Shown here piece after piece: positions 15,308 through 24,507 of a stretch of 44,548 nt of DNA (its first letter is position 1; each line of letters opens with the position of its first letter). Under the pieces are notes generated by a model, which was not told the DNA's origin, made no database searches, and worked only from the letters and a program-made list of their open reading frames with translations. The position numbers and the translations under genes were made by a program. The stretch is from Clostridia bacterium (GTDB lineage: Bacteria; Bacillota; Clostridia; Christensenellales; Aristaeellaceae), in assembly GCA_017464305.1 (NCBI GenBank), contig JAFUDS010000042.1:1-44548 (forward strand), given 5' to 3'.

Positions 15308-15353
15308 ATATTATAACTCACTCACCGAAGAATTCAAGAGGGCGGTATACTTT

Positions 15354-16940
15354 CTACCGATCTCTGTAATCAAACCATTCAAAGTCCGCATAGGTGCCAT
15401 CCCCTCTCAGGTCCTGGCAGCAAACACCTATCATGGCCGAGGTGAAGCCATTGCCATCCACATGCTCATCAGAGAGGATGCGCATATCCAATTCCGGACC
15501 GATGGCCTGCCTTGGCTCCTCCTTCTGCTGGAAGAAGAAACGCAGAGATCCCGTCTCCCCTTCCGCGCAAAGGAGGTATTCCCCGCAAGAGGCGTCCATC
15601 GGAATCTCATCCAGATCCTTCAGCACTCCATTCTCGCAGGCAGAAACACAGAGCAGAGGTATCCCCTCATCGTCAGCAGACACAAAGAGGTAATACCAGT
15701 TCAGACAATTATACATCACCACCAGTCCGGCGGTATGATTGTAGCACAGGGGGCGGAATTCCATCCGCGTCTCCGCCTGGAAGTTCAGCCCTGTTACCCG
15801 CCGAGCAAGCAGATGCTGACGAAAATGACTGCAGAGGGACAGGCCGCCATGGATCCGCAGCCAGCCGGGCCGCTCCGTCAGGCTCATACCATTTCGCTGC
15901 CACCCCTGGCGTAAGCTCATCCATTGCGGTGGAATCCCCTCACCGAAATTGGTTCGTGAAGGGACCCCAGGAAAGGTGTGCTCCTCCCCTTGAGGCATCC
16001 GAAACAGATCCTTCGGCTGAGCATGGGAGATCGGATTTCCCTCCTCATCCGCCACCCTGGGCCAGCCTTCCTTCGTCCATACAATATTCTGGATCGCGCA
16101 TTCCCGGCCCAGAACGCTCCACTGATGATCCAGGGGGCGACTGCAGAGATGGGCCATATACCATTCTCCCTCCGGGGACATCACAAACTGCCCGTGGCCC
16201 GCCCGCTGCAAGCGGCAATCCGTGCCCGTGGAAGACAGCATTGGATTGTCCGGATCTACATCATATGGGCCCCAGATGTTCCGGCTGCGAGCAATGGTGA
16301 CACAATGCCCATATGAAGTGCCCCCTTCTGCCGCTGTCAGATAATACCATCCGTCCTTCTTCATCAGGTTCGGACCTTCGGTGGTTCCCCGATCCGTACC
16401 CGGAAAAACCAGTCGCGGGGCTCCTATCGGCCGCAGGGTTTTCGAATTCAGCTCGGTCACGCTAACTCCCTGAAAGCGCTTTCGAGAGGTCCGCCGATCC
16501 ATGGTCTGATTCACGATGTACTTTCGGCCATCCTCATCATGGAACACAGAAGGATCAAACCCGATTCGATTTACAAACACTGGCGCGCTCCAGGGTCCCC
16601 GGATATCCGGTGCGGCGGTAATGAAATTATCCGTATCCTTGAATCGACTGGTGCTGGAATTCACAATGGTATAGGCCAGATAAAACAGTCCGCTGCTCCA
16701 GGTCAGATTCGGCGCCCAAATGGCACAGGAGGGCTCCAACCCTTCCAGGTTCAAAAACTCATCGGTCAGCGGGCTTTCCAGCTGCTCCCAATGCTTCAAA
16801 TCCCGGGAATGAAAAATGTTCACCCCCGGCATCCACTCAAAGGTAGAAGCCGCGATATAATAATCCTCCCCTACTCGAAGAATGCTGGGATCAGAACACC
16901 AGCCATCGAAAATCGGGTTCTGTGCAAATCGCTTGTCCAT
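15354..16940 (-). CDS. GH43-family glycoside hydrolase (beta-xylosidase/arabinofuranosidase type)
   Basis: The protein has 528 residues. The five-bladed propeller has the GH43 catalytic triad: base Asp17 in WCSDPSIL, pKa-modulating Asp129 in IGFDPSVFHDEDG, and acid Glu188 in TTEGPNLMKK. Residues from about 320 form a beta-sandwich (ends with DGTYADFEWFDYRD), as in xylosidases of GH43 subfamilies 11/12. There is no signal peptide, so it acts on imported oligosaccharides. AAGGAGATG supports the start. It is the last gene of the YesN-YesM-ABC operon, which points to xylo- or arabinoxylo-oligosaccharide use. Confidence 0.9.
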   Translation of the reverse strand: MDKRFAQNPIFDGWCSDPSILRVGEDYYIAASTFEWMPGVNIFHSRDLKHWEQLESPLTDEFLNLEGLEPSCAIWAPNLTWSSGLFYLAYTIVNSSTSRFKDTDNFITAAPDIRGPWSAPVFVNRIGFDPSVFHDEDGRKYIVNQTMDRRTSRKRFQGVSVTELNSKTLRPIGAPRLVFPGTDRGTTEGPNLMKKDGWYYLTAAEGGTSYGHCVTIARSRNIWGPYDVDPDNPMLSSTGTDCRLQRAGHGQFVMSPEGEWYMAHLCSRPLDHQWSVLGRECAIQNIVWTKEGWPRVADEEGNPISHAQPKDLFRMPQGEEHTFPGVPSRTNFGEGIPPQWMSLRQGWQRNGMSLTERPGWLRIHGGLSLCSHFRQHLLARRVTGLNFQAETRMEFRPLCYNHTAGLVVMYNCLNWYYLFVSADDEGIPLLCVSACENGVLKDLDEIPMDASCGEYLLCAEGETGSLRFFFQQKEEPRQAIGPELDMRILSDEHVDGNGFTSAMIGVCCQDLRGDGTYADFEWFDYRDR

Positions 16941-17024
16941 GTTACATCTCCTTTATTCACATTCAGGTTGCACTGTTTTCTCCCCGCTGCCAGGAGGGGA
17001 ATGCCGCTTTCTCCTTTCACGGAC

Positions 17025-17055
17025 AGACGCCTGCGTTCAAACCGCGCAGGCGTCT
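17025..17055 (-). other. Intercistronic hairpin between permease and GH43 genes
   Basis: AGACGCCTGCG (17025-17035) pairs perfectly with CGCAGGCGTCT (17045-17055) around a 9-base loop. There is no T-tract on the minus strand, so it probably stabilises or processes mRNA rather than terminating. Confidence 0.6.
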
Positions 17056-17073
17056 AAATCCACCAGGTATACT

Positions 17074-17985
17074 TTACCCCTTCATTCCTGTTGTCGCAAT
17101 GCCTTCGACAAAATACTTCTGAGCAGCAAAGAACAAAATGATCAGGGGCAGCACAGCTATGCAGGAAGCTGCCATCATCTTTCCCCAATTGACCACGCTT
17201 TCTCCGTCCAGCGACAGGCGCAGGCCCAAGGAAACGGTGTACTTCGTAGCAGAATTGATAAACACCAGGGAGTTAAAATAGTCATTGTAGGTCCACATAA
17301 ACTGGAATAGCCCCGCGGAAAAAAGGGCCGGCACCATCAGGGGCAGCAGAATCTGCACCAGGGTGCGAAGGGTGGAGCAGCCATCAATATACGCCGATTC
17401 ATCCAGATCTCTGGGCAGTCCCCGCATGAACTGAATCAGCATATATACGAAGAAGGGAGCTGCCGCCAGCGCTGCAGGGACATAAAAGGGCATGTAAGTA
17501 TCCACCCATCCCCAATTCGCATACATAGCATAACGAGGAATGATCACCACCGCGTTGGGCAACATCAGGGTGCCAATCAAAATACCGAAGAGAAGCTTTT
17601 TCCCTGGAAAGTTGAACCTGGCAAAGCCATAAGCCACCAGCGTAGAGGAAACCAGCGTCAGAATCACCGTCGGAATCACCAACTTAAAGCTGTTCCAGAA
17701 AAAGGTAGCATAAGAATTTCGTCCCGTACCCAACCAGCTTTCTGCGAAATTATGAAACAGATGCACGAAGTACTGACCGAAGGATCCACCCTCGTTCTCC
17801 GCCATCCAGGCCTGAAGCCCGGCGGATGTCCACGCCTTTGGCAGCAGGCCAGTGCTGCCGAATATTTCCTCATTTGTCTTGAAAGCGGCGCAAAACATCC
17901 ACACAATGGGGAAGATCAGAATCACACCAATCAGAATAATCAAGAAATAGGAAAATAATTTGTTCCCCAGCGTTTTTTTCTTCAT
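17074..17985 (-). CDS. CUT1 ABC sugar transporter permease, MalG-like
   Basis: The protein has 303 residues with six membrane helices. The EAA loop is seen as SAYIDGCSTLRTLVQILLPL, the contact site with the ATPase. MalG-type members have this length and a long periplasmic loop between helices 1 and 2 as here (about 45-95). AAGGGGTG lies before the ATG. It is 15 bp after the partner permease. No ATPase gene is in the locus; CUT1 systems often share a MsmX/MsmK-type ATPase encoded elsewhere. Confidence 0.92.
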   Translation of the reverse strand: MKKKTLGNKLFSYFLIILIGVILIFPIVWMFCAAFKTNEEIFGSTGLLPKAWTSAGLQAWMAENEGGSFGQYFVHLFHNFAESWLGTGRNSYATFFWNSFKLVIPTVILTLVSSTLVAYGFARFNFPGKKLLFGILIGTLMLPNAVVIIPRYAMYANWGWVDTYMPFYVPAALAAAPFFVYMLIQFMRGLPRDLDESAYIDGCSTLRTLVQILLPLMVPALFSAGLFQFMWTYNDYFNSLVFINSATKYTVSLGLRLSLDGESVVNWGKMMAASCIAVLPLIILFFAAQKYFVEGIATTGMKG

Positions 17986-18000
17986 CGCATTTGCACCCCT

Positions 18001-18912
18001 TTAATCGTCATAGCTGACCCATGCAGAGGAAAAGCGGAACAGCAACAGCGTTACTATCATAATGATCAGGAACATGACCCATGAAATCGCGCTGGCATAG
18101 CCCATCTTGAAATTGGTGAAGGCCTCTTTGTACAGCTTTAAGCCCATGACATAGGTGCTCTTCAACGGTCCCCCATTGGTAATCACAGAGGAGGAAGTAA
18201 AGTTCTGCAACGCCTGAATGGTCTGCATAATCATGTTAAAGAACAGGATCGGACTAATCTGGGGGATCGTCACATGCCAGAACTGATGCCAGCTATTCGC
18301 CCCATCGATTGCAGCCGCCTCGTACAGGGATTTGGGGACCTGCTTCAGGGAAGCCAGGAACATGACCATGGAGGAGCCAAACTGCCAGATCTCCAGGGAG
18401 CAGATGGTCCCCAGGGCATAACGAGGATCCCCCCAGAACTGGATCGTCCGCCCTCCCAAGGCGTTGATCCAGGCATTAACGATGCCATTATCTTGAAACA
18501 GAATCTTCCACAGCACGGATACCGCTACGCTGCCGCCGAAAAGGGAGGGAATATAATATACCGTCCTGGCAAAGTTGATCCCCTTCATGTCCCGATTGAG
18601 AAACATAGCTACCGCCAAGGATAGAATCAGTTTCCCCGGAACCACGACGATGGTAAAAATTCCCGTTGCCCGCAGAGACTTCATGAAATCCGCATCCCGA
18701 TTAAACAGGCGAATATAATTCTCCAGCCCGTTGAACACCGGGGTGGTACCCAGCTGATAATTACAGAAGGAGTAAATCAGCGACATGATGAATGGGTACA
18801 ACTGGAGAACCAGAAACCCGATCAACCAGGGAGCCAGATATAAAAATGCCTGATAATCCCGGCGGGAATATTTCCGTCTTTTGATTTTTCGTTGAGCGAC
18901 GGTATTGGTCAT
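18001..18912 (-). CDS. CUT1 ABC sugar transporter permease, MalF-like
   Basis: The protein has 303 residues. A basic N-terminus (QRKIKRRKYSRRDYQAF) is followed by six helices starting FLYLAPWLIGFLVLQLYPF. The EAA loop is EAAAIDGANSWHQFWHVTIP. These are the marks of UgpA/LplB/MalF-type permeases. It forms the transmembrane channel with the MalG-like protein. GGAGGGAAAACCC precedes the ATG. The binding protein gene lies upstream, separated by a hairpin at 18934-18972. Confidence 0.92.
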   Translation of the reverse strand: MTNTVAQRKIKRRKYSRRDYQAFLYLAPWLIGFLVLQLYPFIMSLIYSFCNYQLGTTPVFNGLENYIRLFNRDADFMKSLRATGIFTIVVVPGKLILSLAVAMFLNRDMKGINFARTVYYIPSLFGGSVAVSVLWKILFQDNGIVNAWINALGGRTIQFWGDPRYALGTICSLEIWQFGSSMVMFLASLKQVPKSLYEAAAIDGANSWHQFWHVTIPQISPILFFNMIMQTIQALQNFTSSSVITNGGPLKSTYVMGLKLYKEAFTNFKMGYASAISWVMFLIIMIVTLLLFRFSSAWVSYDD

Positions 18913-18933
18913 GGGTTTTCCCTCCCTATGCGT

Positions 18934-18972
18934 AAGAAAAGGGAGAGCCCCTGTTCAAAGAGAGACTCTCCC
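18934..18972 (-). terminator. Attenuating stem-loop after the binding protein gene
   Basis: On the minus strand GGGAGAG (complement of 18966-18972) pairs with CTCTCCC (complement of 18941-18947) and is followed by TTTTCTT. Such a leaky terminator between a binding protein and its permeases usually keeps the permeases at lower level. Confidence 0.65.
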
Positions 18973-19034
18973 CAGGTTTGACTGATACACCGCATTCAAA
19001 CTCACGGTCACGAGAACCGTTTCGCTGAACTTCA

Positions 19035-20318
19035 TTACTTGCTGGCAGCGTAGTCCGTCCACAGGTCATATACGTTCTGGGCTTCCTGCTCAGGCGTCGC
19101 AGCGCCATAGCCGATCTCCTCAATGGCGTCCCACATGATCTGCTTGGCTTCGGAGCCATTGTACAGGGAGTCATCCGGGATGCCGGAGTAGGAACCGCAG
19201 ATATCGCAAGCCTGAGCCAGCAGCGGGCTGATCAGTCCGTTTTCAGCACAGATTTCACGAGCCCGGGCAGTCGGAGGCACGGAGCGAACGGAGCCCAGGG
19301 TCGCCATAGCGGTCTCGTCATTGTAGAAATAGTTCAGGAAGTCCACCGCCGCTTCAATATTAGCACTCTTGGAGTTGATAGAAAACACCTGGGGGCAGTT
19401 GGAATTCCAGGCCGGAATGTCAGAGCCGGCAGTCAGGGGGAACAGGCCTGCGGAGAAGGTATTGTTCGGCGCCGCGGCCGCCATGGTCTCACAGGTGGAA
19501 GTGTAGCTCAACGCAGCCACATACTTGTCACCGGACACCCAGTTGGGGTCATTCTGCATGTTGTCGCCTTCATAGGCCGCCATGTAGGACACAGGCGCTA
19601 CCACACCTTCGTCAAACAGACGCTTCACAAAGGTGTAAACGCCGGCCAGCTCTTCCACCGTGTAGTTTACGGTCTTGGTTTCAGGATCAAAGAAAGTCTT
19701 TCCTTCGTAATTCTGCTTCGCCCAGATGGCCGCGCCGCAAGCTGCGATCATGGTCTTGTTGGCCTCGAACAGATACACTTCCGGATCCGCCTCATGAACC
19801 TGCTTCGCCCAGGCGAATACATCATCCCAGGTATACTGCGTATGGAAATCGATTCCATACTTCTCCGCCATTTCGTTGTTCACCAGGATGGCTGCGCCGG
19901 AGATACCGGAAGGCATGCCGTACTGCTTGCCGTCGAAGCCGCCATTCATAGGCAGAGTGTAATAAGCGGGATCGCTCAGACTGAAATCGAAAGCGGTGGT
20001 GTTCAGATCCACCAAATATCCCGCGTCGCTCAGAGCGTAGGAAGGCAGGAAAGCTGGATCGATCTGGATAATATCCGGAGCAGTTCCGCCGGACAGTTGG
20101 GTGGCCAGTTTGTCGTTGTAACCATCAGAGGAACCATACTCAGGCTCGATCTTCACATTGGGATGGGCCGCTTCGTACTGCTCGATGACCGCGATCGTCG
20201 CCGCATGGCGCTCATCGCCGCCCCACCAGGAAAACCGCAAGGTCACGTTGTCCTCCGCCAGCGCCACCATGGGCAGCGCCAGGCACAGGGCCAGCATCAG
20301 GGCTAAACACTTTTTCAT
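19035..20318 (-). CDS. Extracellular solute-binding protein, family 1 (sugar ABC)
   Basis: The protein has 427 residues. A signal peptide (KKCLALMLALCLALPMVALA|ED) is followed by VTLRFSWWGGDERHAATIAV, YNDKLATQLSGGTAPDII and other family 1 (MalE/UgpB-like) elements. No lipobox cysteine is present near the cleavage site, which is unusual for a Gram-positive binding protein. AAAGGAGG lies 9 bases before the ATG at 20318; the open frame further upstream lacks a ribosome site. It delivers oligosaccharide to the two permeases downstream. Confidence 0.93.
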   Translation of the reverse strand: MKKCLALMLALCLALPMVALAEDNVTLRFSWWGGDERHAATIAVIEQYEAAHPNVKIEPEYGSSDGYNDKLATQLSGGTAPDIIQIDPAFLPSYALSDAGYLVDLNTTAFDFSLSDPAYYTLPMNGGFDGKQYGMPSGISGAAILVNNEMAEKYGIDFHTQYTWDDVFAWAKQVHEADPEVYLFEANKTMIAACGAAIWAKQNYEGKTFFDPETKTVNYTVEELAGVYTFVKRLFDEGVVAPVSYMAAYEGDNMQNDPNWVSGDKYVAALSYTSTCETMAAAAPNNTFSAGLFPLTAGSDIPAWNSNCPQVFSINSKSANIEAAVDFLNYFYNDETAMATLGSVRSVPPTARAREICAENGLISPLLAQACDICGSYSGIPDDSLYNGSEAKQIMWDAIEEIGYGAATPEQEAQNVYDLWTDYAASK

Positions 20319-20473
20319 TTGGGATTTCCTCCTTTTGCTTTTCCCCCGGGTGTTTATTCCGGGATTAGTTGTTTGCATCTTACCAGAATTCGGTCCCTGC
20401 TGGAATATTCCAATTTGTGAAGAACTGCGCACCTTTTACGAATTATCCTTTCCCTTTCATATCATTTTTTGCT

Positions 20474-22216
20474 TTATCCGCAAGAAATGATACTTTTGTA
20501 AGGGATCTCGAAGCTAACAGTGGTTTCTTCAAAGGGAACCGAATCAATACGTAAGGCACTCTCTTTTCCATAGGAAAGAATCAATCTTCGATTCAGATTA
20601 GTCAATCCGATGGACCTGGAACCAGCGTCATTGATCGTTTTCAACAGCTTTATACGCTCCTCTTCCGTCATGCCAGCGCCGCTATCTGTCACCGAGACGG
20701 TCAGCCGATCCCCATTCCGGGCTGCCCGCACCCAGATATATCCCCGCTCTTTCAAACCATTCAGGCCATGAATCATGCTGTTTTCCACCAACGGCTGCAG
20801 CATCATCCGGAAGACCTGTGCCTGCTTCAATTTCTCCTCCATTTCAATGTACAATACAAACTGGTCTCCGAAGCGATATCGCTGAATATCCACATACCGC
20901 TTCAGGCAATCTAACTCATCCGCCAGAACCACCGGCTCCTGGGGGCTGGAAAGGGCATACTTCAAAATGCCGGACAAATCGTGAAACACATCCGACAGCT
21001 CCTGCTTATCCGCCTTGCCAGTTAGGATGGCAAAATCCATCGTCTGTAGGGTATTATAGAGAAAGTGAGGATTGATTTGCAGCTGAAGCGCCATCAGCTC
21101 CGCATTTTCCTTCCTCAGAACTGCCTCCTCTACCCTATCCCGCAAGGCATTATCCTTCAGGTACATATAGATGATATTATCCATGATGATATCCGACTCA
21201 TCTCGATGCTTCCGAAAATCCGGCTTCTTCACAGGCCGCTCATGCATCGCATCATCAAACATCTGAATAATATCATGCATTTGTCCAGTCAATCGCCGCG
21301 TGGTGACCCAGGCCAGGGTCATCACCACTGCCAGATCCACCAGCAAGATCAACAGAAAGGTCCGCCACACCTCTGACACCGCCGCGGCCATGGTTCGCCG
21401 GGGAATGCCGCTGAGCAGAATAAAGTTTTCCCCCGTGGAACGATCAAAGAGAAAGTGCTCCCCAGCCGCCTGAATCCATGTTCCATCCTGAGCTGTCAAC
21501 AACTTCATGATCTCCGTCTGATCAAAGTGAAAAGGCCGGCCATCGTTAGTCACCGAAACCAGCAATTCTCCTTCTGAATTCAACACCATCAGGTATTCAT
21601 TTTGTCGGTGCAACAGCGCATGCAGGGACTGAATCCATCGGTCCGAGTTAATGTAGGTCACCGCGCAACCATGGGTCTGGAGCATCCGGCGGATCATCAG
21701 AACTCTCGTTAAACCGCTTCCGTCTGTCACCTTCCGCACTCCGATACGCTGCTCCGGTTCCATCATCTGGTATGCTTCCTTCCAGGAAAAATCCGTCATT
21801 GTGGAAAGAAATTCAATTCCAGGTCCATCTGATGTCAGGGCTCGCGGAGCATCATCCAGCCAAAGCACGATCCGTTCCAGTGTCGGATTGCCATCCACCA
21901 TGCTGCTCAGCGTCGTCCGCAAGGAATACAAAAATACGCTGTCGGTATAGGAGATTTCTTTATTGGTCAGAATACGGCTTAGCGCCATCCGCATTCGAGA
22001 GGAACCAGTCAATAAATCATTCTGCACCGTTAGCCCATTCAGGGTCATATCACAGTTTTCCACCGCCGCATCCAGCGTCATTTGCCCATCATAGCGCAGC
22101 TGTTTTTCCTGAGAGGAGATCGCATTGACCATAAACGCTGCAAACAGCAGCACCGTAGGCGCCACCATGATCAGAAAATACTTCACCGCCCGCCGGAAAA
22201 AGAACCTCTTCTTCAT
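20474..22216 (-). CDS. YesM-like sensor histidine kinase
   Basis: The protein has 580 residues. Membrane helices near 12-32 and 282-303 flank a large extracellular Cache-like sensor of about 250 residues. The cytoplasmic part has the His_kinase (PF06580) motif LQINPHFLYNTLQTMD, the N-box LQPLVENSMIHGL and VTDSGAGM. This kinase class pairs with AraC-type YesN regulators and senses extracellular carbohydrates. Its ATG overlaps the regulator TGA (ATGA). It controls the adjacent CUT1/GH43 genes by context. Confidence 0.93.
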   Translation of the reverse strand: MKKRFFFRRAVKYFLIMVAPTVLLFAAFMVNAISSQEKQLRYDGQMTLDAAVENCDMTLNGLTVQNDLLTGSSRMRMALSRILTNKEISYTDSVFLYSLRTTLSSMVDGNPTLERIVLWLDDAPRALTSDGPGIEFLSTMTDFSWKEAYQMMEPEQRIGVRKVTDGSGLTRVLMIRRMLQTHGCAVTYINSDRWIQSLHALLHRQNEYLMVLNSEGELLVSVTNDGRPFHFDQTEIMKLLTAQDGTWIQAAGEHFLFDRSTGENFILLSGIPRRTMAAAVSEVWRTFLLILLVDLAVVMTLAWVTTRRLTGQMHDIIQMFDDAMHERPVKKPDFRKHRDESDIIMDNIIYMYLKDNALRDRVEEAVLRKENAELMALQLQINPHFLYNTLQTMDFAILTGKADKQELSDVFHDLSGILKYALSSPQEPVVLADELDCLKRYVDIQRYRFGDQFVLYIEMEEKLKQAQVFRMMLQPLVENSMIHGLNGLKERGYIWVRAARNGDRLTVSVTDSGAGMTEEERIKLLKTINDAGSRSIGLTNLNRRLILSYGKESALRIDSVPFEETTVSFEIPYKSIISCG

Positions 22217-22950
22217 CTACGCTTTTCCTCCTCGCGGTGTCGATACTCACTGGGTGTACAGCCTGTATAGGCTTTGAAAGCCCGGCTGAAATTATTCGGG
22301 CTGTCGTATCCTACATCATACGCCACATCATAGGCCCTATAGTCCGGATTGTTCAACAATTCGCAGGCGCGTTCCATTCGCAGCTCCAGCAATCGATCCA
22401 TAAAGTTTTTCCCACTGTGCTCCTTATAGATGCGGGACAGATAGGAGGGGCTCAAGGCTACTCTCTTCGCGCAGCGAGTCAGAGTCGCATCCTGCAAATG
22501 CCCCCGAAGGTATTCATCCACCTGCAAAATCAGATTTTCATAGTACCCAGCGGGTCTTTCCGGCTCCTGATTCCCCGCTTCATCCATTTTTTCCTTCAGA
22601 TTTGTAAATGTCTCCGTCAGGGCTTGATATGTCAACGGTTTCAGCAGGTAATCCGCCACTCCCAGCTGAATTGCAGACCGGAAATATTCATAATTCTGAT
22701 AACTTGAGAAAAGCACCACCTGTATACGCTCCATATTGATGAGCCGCTGGCACAACTCTAATCCAGTCATATCAGGCATCTGAATATCGCTAAGCACCAC
22801 ATCTACTGGGTTCTCCTCTATATAACGGAGCGCCTCCGTCGCGGAGGTAAAGGCTCGAACCACCTCAAAGCCGATATTATTCCAAGGAAACAACTGCGCC
22901 ATCCCATCCGCGATTTTCGGTTCATCATCGATAATAATGAGCTTATACAT
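22213..22950 (-). CDS. YesN-like response regulator, AraC-type DNA-binding domain
   Basis: The protein has 245 residues. The receiver domain begins YKLIIIDDEPKIADGM, with phospho-Asp in DVVLSDIQMPDMTG and Lys in YLLKPLTYQ. Residues 150-245 form the double helix-turn-helix AraC domain (VALSPSYLSRIYKEHSGKNF; YDVGYDSPNNFSRAFKAYTG; PSEYR). GGAGG lies 9 bases before the ATG. It is the first gene of the two-component pair and likely activates the binding protein promoter in 20319-20473, a stretch where I see no clear sigma-A boxes. Confidence 0.94.
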   Translation of the reverse strand: MYKLIIIDDEPKIADGMAQLFPWNNIGFEVVRAFTSATEALRYIEENPVDVVLSDIQMPDMTGLELCQRLINMERIQVVLFSSYQNYEYFRSAIQLGVADYLLKPLTYQALTETFTNLKEKMDEAGNQEPERPAGYYENLILQVDEYLRGHLQDATLTRCAKRVALSPSYLSRIYKEHSGKNFMDRLLELRMERACELLNNPDYRAYDVAYDVGYDSPNNFSRAFKAYTGCTPSEYRHREEEKRR

Positions 22951-22984
22951 ACCTGCATCCCTCCTCCAGAATCATGAAACTATT

Positions 22985-23269
22985 TTACATCCACGCCTCA
23001 AGCCTATCCTGTACAATTTTCTTCATGGCCTCGATTCGCGCTTCCCCCAAATACCAATCAGCGGCATTATCGATTTTTCCTGCTTCCCAGAAAGCATCCT
23101 CAACTTTGGCCTCCTCCAGCCAAACGAGGGCTCCTTTGCATCCCACAAAGGTGGAAATATCGAATCCTTTGTTCCGCAGAAATTCCGCGGCGTCCATATG
23201 CCGAAGAATCGGATCCGTCATGTCTGCGTGCTTGATCCTATCCGCTAATCTTTCCGCTGCCTTTTCCAT
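22985..23269 (-). CDS. Small acidic protein of unknown function, partner of XRE regulator
   Basis: The predicted protein has 94 residues. It starts MEKAAERLADRIKHADM and ends IEAMKKIVQDRLEAWM; it is rich in Asp, Glu and Ala and predicted helical, with LVWLEEAKVEDAFWEAGKID and ADWYLGEARIE in the middle. GGGGAGGGG lies 3-7 bases before the ATG at 23269. It overlaps the end of the XRE gene by 25 bp, so translation is coupled. The coding pattern looks real but I do not recognise the family. A toxin-antitoxin-like or regulatory pair is possible, not shown. Confidence 0.65.
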   Translation of the reverse strand: MEKAAERLADRIKHADMTDPILRHMDAAEFLRNKGFDISTFVGCKGALVWLEEAKVEDAFWEAGKIDNAADWYLGEARIEAMKKIVQDRLEAWM

Positions 23270-23616
23270 TTGCCCCTCCCCACCCGTCGAAAATCCTGTA
23301 AGAAAACCTCCCGGCTCCATCGTCTTTCCTCTAAAACCAAAGGAACCATTCTGTGATAAAAATGAGGAACCTCCTGGTCATCATACACCAGGAGGTCCTC
23401 CATGGGCACCCGCAGGAGCCTGGACAAGGCCAGCAGGTTATCCACCGTGGGCAGGCACTCGCCGTGCTGCCACTTGTAAATGGCCTGAGGATACTCAAAC
23501 CCGAAATAGGCTTGCAGATCCCGCACGGTCAATCCAGCCTCGCGGCGCTGCCGCTCAATGCGGCGGCCAGTTTCAGCCAGATCAATGACCGGATATGCAG
23601 TTTGCTCATACATCAT
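23245..23616 (-). CDS. XRE-family helix-turn-helix regulator
   Basis: The protein has 123 residues. The HTH is seen in ETGRRIERQRREAGLTVRDL, then YFGFEYPQAIYKWQHGECLP and VDNLLALSRLLRVPMEDLLV, the standard Xre/Cro fold. The C-terminal 40 residues are basic (RRVGRGKWKRQRKD). The start at 23616 has GAGGAG 6 bases upstream; an ATG one codon later is also possible. It is followed by a 94-residue partner in a 25-bp overlap. The bases 23617-23924 upstream contain no gene that I can support. Confidence 0.85.
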   Translation of the reverse strand: MMYEQTAYPVIDLAETGRRIERQRREAGLTVRDLQAYFGFEYPQAIYKWQHGECLPTVDNLLALSRLLRVPMEDLLVYDDQEVPHFYHRMVPLVLEERRWSREVFLQDFRRVGRGKWKRQRKD

Positions 23617-23852
23617 ACCATTCTCCTCTTCTGCTGACTGAAAACAACATCGTACATCATGTTCATAGGAAGAAACGGCAGTGGTGAAACGGGTGCAATT
23701 ATACATGCGATAACCGCCTCTTGTCAATCCAGAAAAATAGCGTTTGGATCTATTTAGGGCTGGAAATTGCTCCGCTGCAAAAGTTCAACCACAGGTTTAA
23801 TGACAAGCTGGTTTTTTCGCGCTATCCTATGCGCGTTGAAAGGCAAGGAACC

Positions 23853-23884
23853 CGGAGATCGAAAGGAGTGGAAACAGATCTCCG
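23853..23884 (+). other. Stem-loop in the leader of the small basic protein gene
   Basis: CGGAGATC (23853-23860) pairs perfectly with GATCTCCG (23877-23884). The loop contains AAAGGAG. It lies 40 bp before the start of the 59-residue protein and is not present before the second copy of that gene. Confidence 0.4.
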
Positions 23885-23924
23885 AAAGGAAGAGGCCGTG
23901 TATGAAAGGACTGAGAGCGACCAG

Positions 23925-24104
23925 ATGAATCGATTTGTTTCGAGAGAAAAGATGGGCAAGAAATCCCGAAGAACGTTGGACAGCCAGCAGCGGCGAACAT
24001 GGCCGATTCCACCGGCCACAAAAGCCTTTGCCAGCAAGAAGGTCTACAACCGAAAAAAGAAATCCCACGATGACCAGAATGATTGGAATCGTGGGATTTT
24101 TTGA
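23925..24104 (+). CDS. Small basic conserved protein, copy 1
   Basis: The protein has 59 residues, highly basic: MNRFVSREKMGKKSRRTLDS, then RRTWPIPPATKAF, then ASKKVYNRKKKSHDDQ and a GIF end. A second copy at 31974 shares 52 of 59 residues. Purifying selection is suggested because differences are conservative (VSR/ISK). Similar KKxYNRKKK proteins exist in Clostridia by memory, without known function; a nucleic-acid or ribosome-associated role is plausible from charge only. No strong ribosome site lies close; an eight-codon frame starting at 23902 ends in a TGA overlapping this ATG, so coupling is possible. The 3' end of the gene forms the terminator. Confidence 0.65.
   Translation: MNRFVSREKMGKKSRRTLDSQQRRTWPIPPATKAFASKKVYNRKKKSHDDQNDWNRGIF
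24053..24102. terminator. Bidirectional terminator embedded in the coding sequence
   Basis: AAATCCCACGAT (24060-24071) pairs perfectly with ATCGTGGGATTT (24088-24099), with T6 after it on the plus strand and T6 (complement of 24053-24058) after it on the minus strand. The stem and T-run encode the last residues and the stop codon of the small basic protein. It also ends the convergent toxin-antitoxin operon. Confidence 0.85.
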
Positions 24105-24159
24105 AAAGGTCATCACCCGACGCCCATCCACGGAACGATCCGGGAGATGGCATACGCTG

Positions 24160-24507
24160 TTAGTCTTCGTCTTCGATATATCCTGTATGGTAAAGCCTGG
24201 GGAACATTATGCGCATGTAATCTACTGAAGAATGAACAGCACGGGATACCTGAACAGCGCCGTGAAGAACGCGGTACACGATGACATAAGCTTCAAACAC
24301 AAGAATCCTGTATCCGCTGTCCATTCCACCTGGCAGAAATACCGGTTGCCCGCTGAGAGGGAATGTGAACAGAAACTCTGTGGCATCTACAATCCCATTC
24401 GTAATCCTCTCCGCAGCGTCCGCATTCTGATACTCTGTAACAATATAGTTCCAGATGTCATCAAGATCACGCTGGAATTCTGGAGAGTAATCAACCCTGT
24501 ACTGCAT
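24160..24507 (-). CDS. ParE/RelE-superfamily toxin
   Basis: The protein has 115 residues. It starts MQYRVDYSPEFQRDLDDIWN with the typical N-terminal helix pair, contains FPLSGQPVFLP, then YRILVFEAYVIVYRVL and the C-terminal strand VQVSRAVHSSVDYMRIMF. This is the ParE/YoeB-like fold; ParE members poison gyrase while RelE members cut mRNA, and the two cannot be told apart safely here. It overlaps the antitoxin gene by 17 bp. Confidence 0.88.
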   Translation of the reverse strand: MQYRVDYSPEFQRDLDDIWNYIVTEYQNADAAERITNGIVDATEFLFTFPLSGQPVFLPGGMDSGYRILVFEAYVIVYRVLHGAVQVSRAVHSSVDYMRIMFPRLYHTGYIEDED

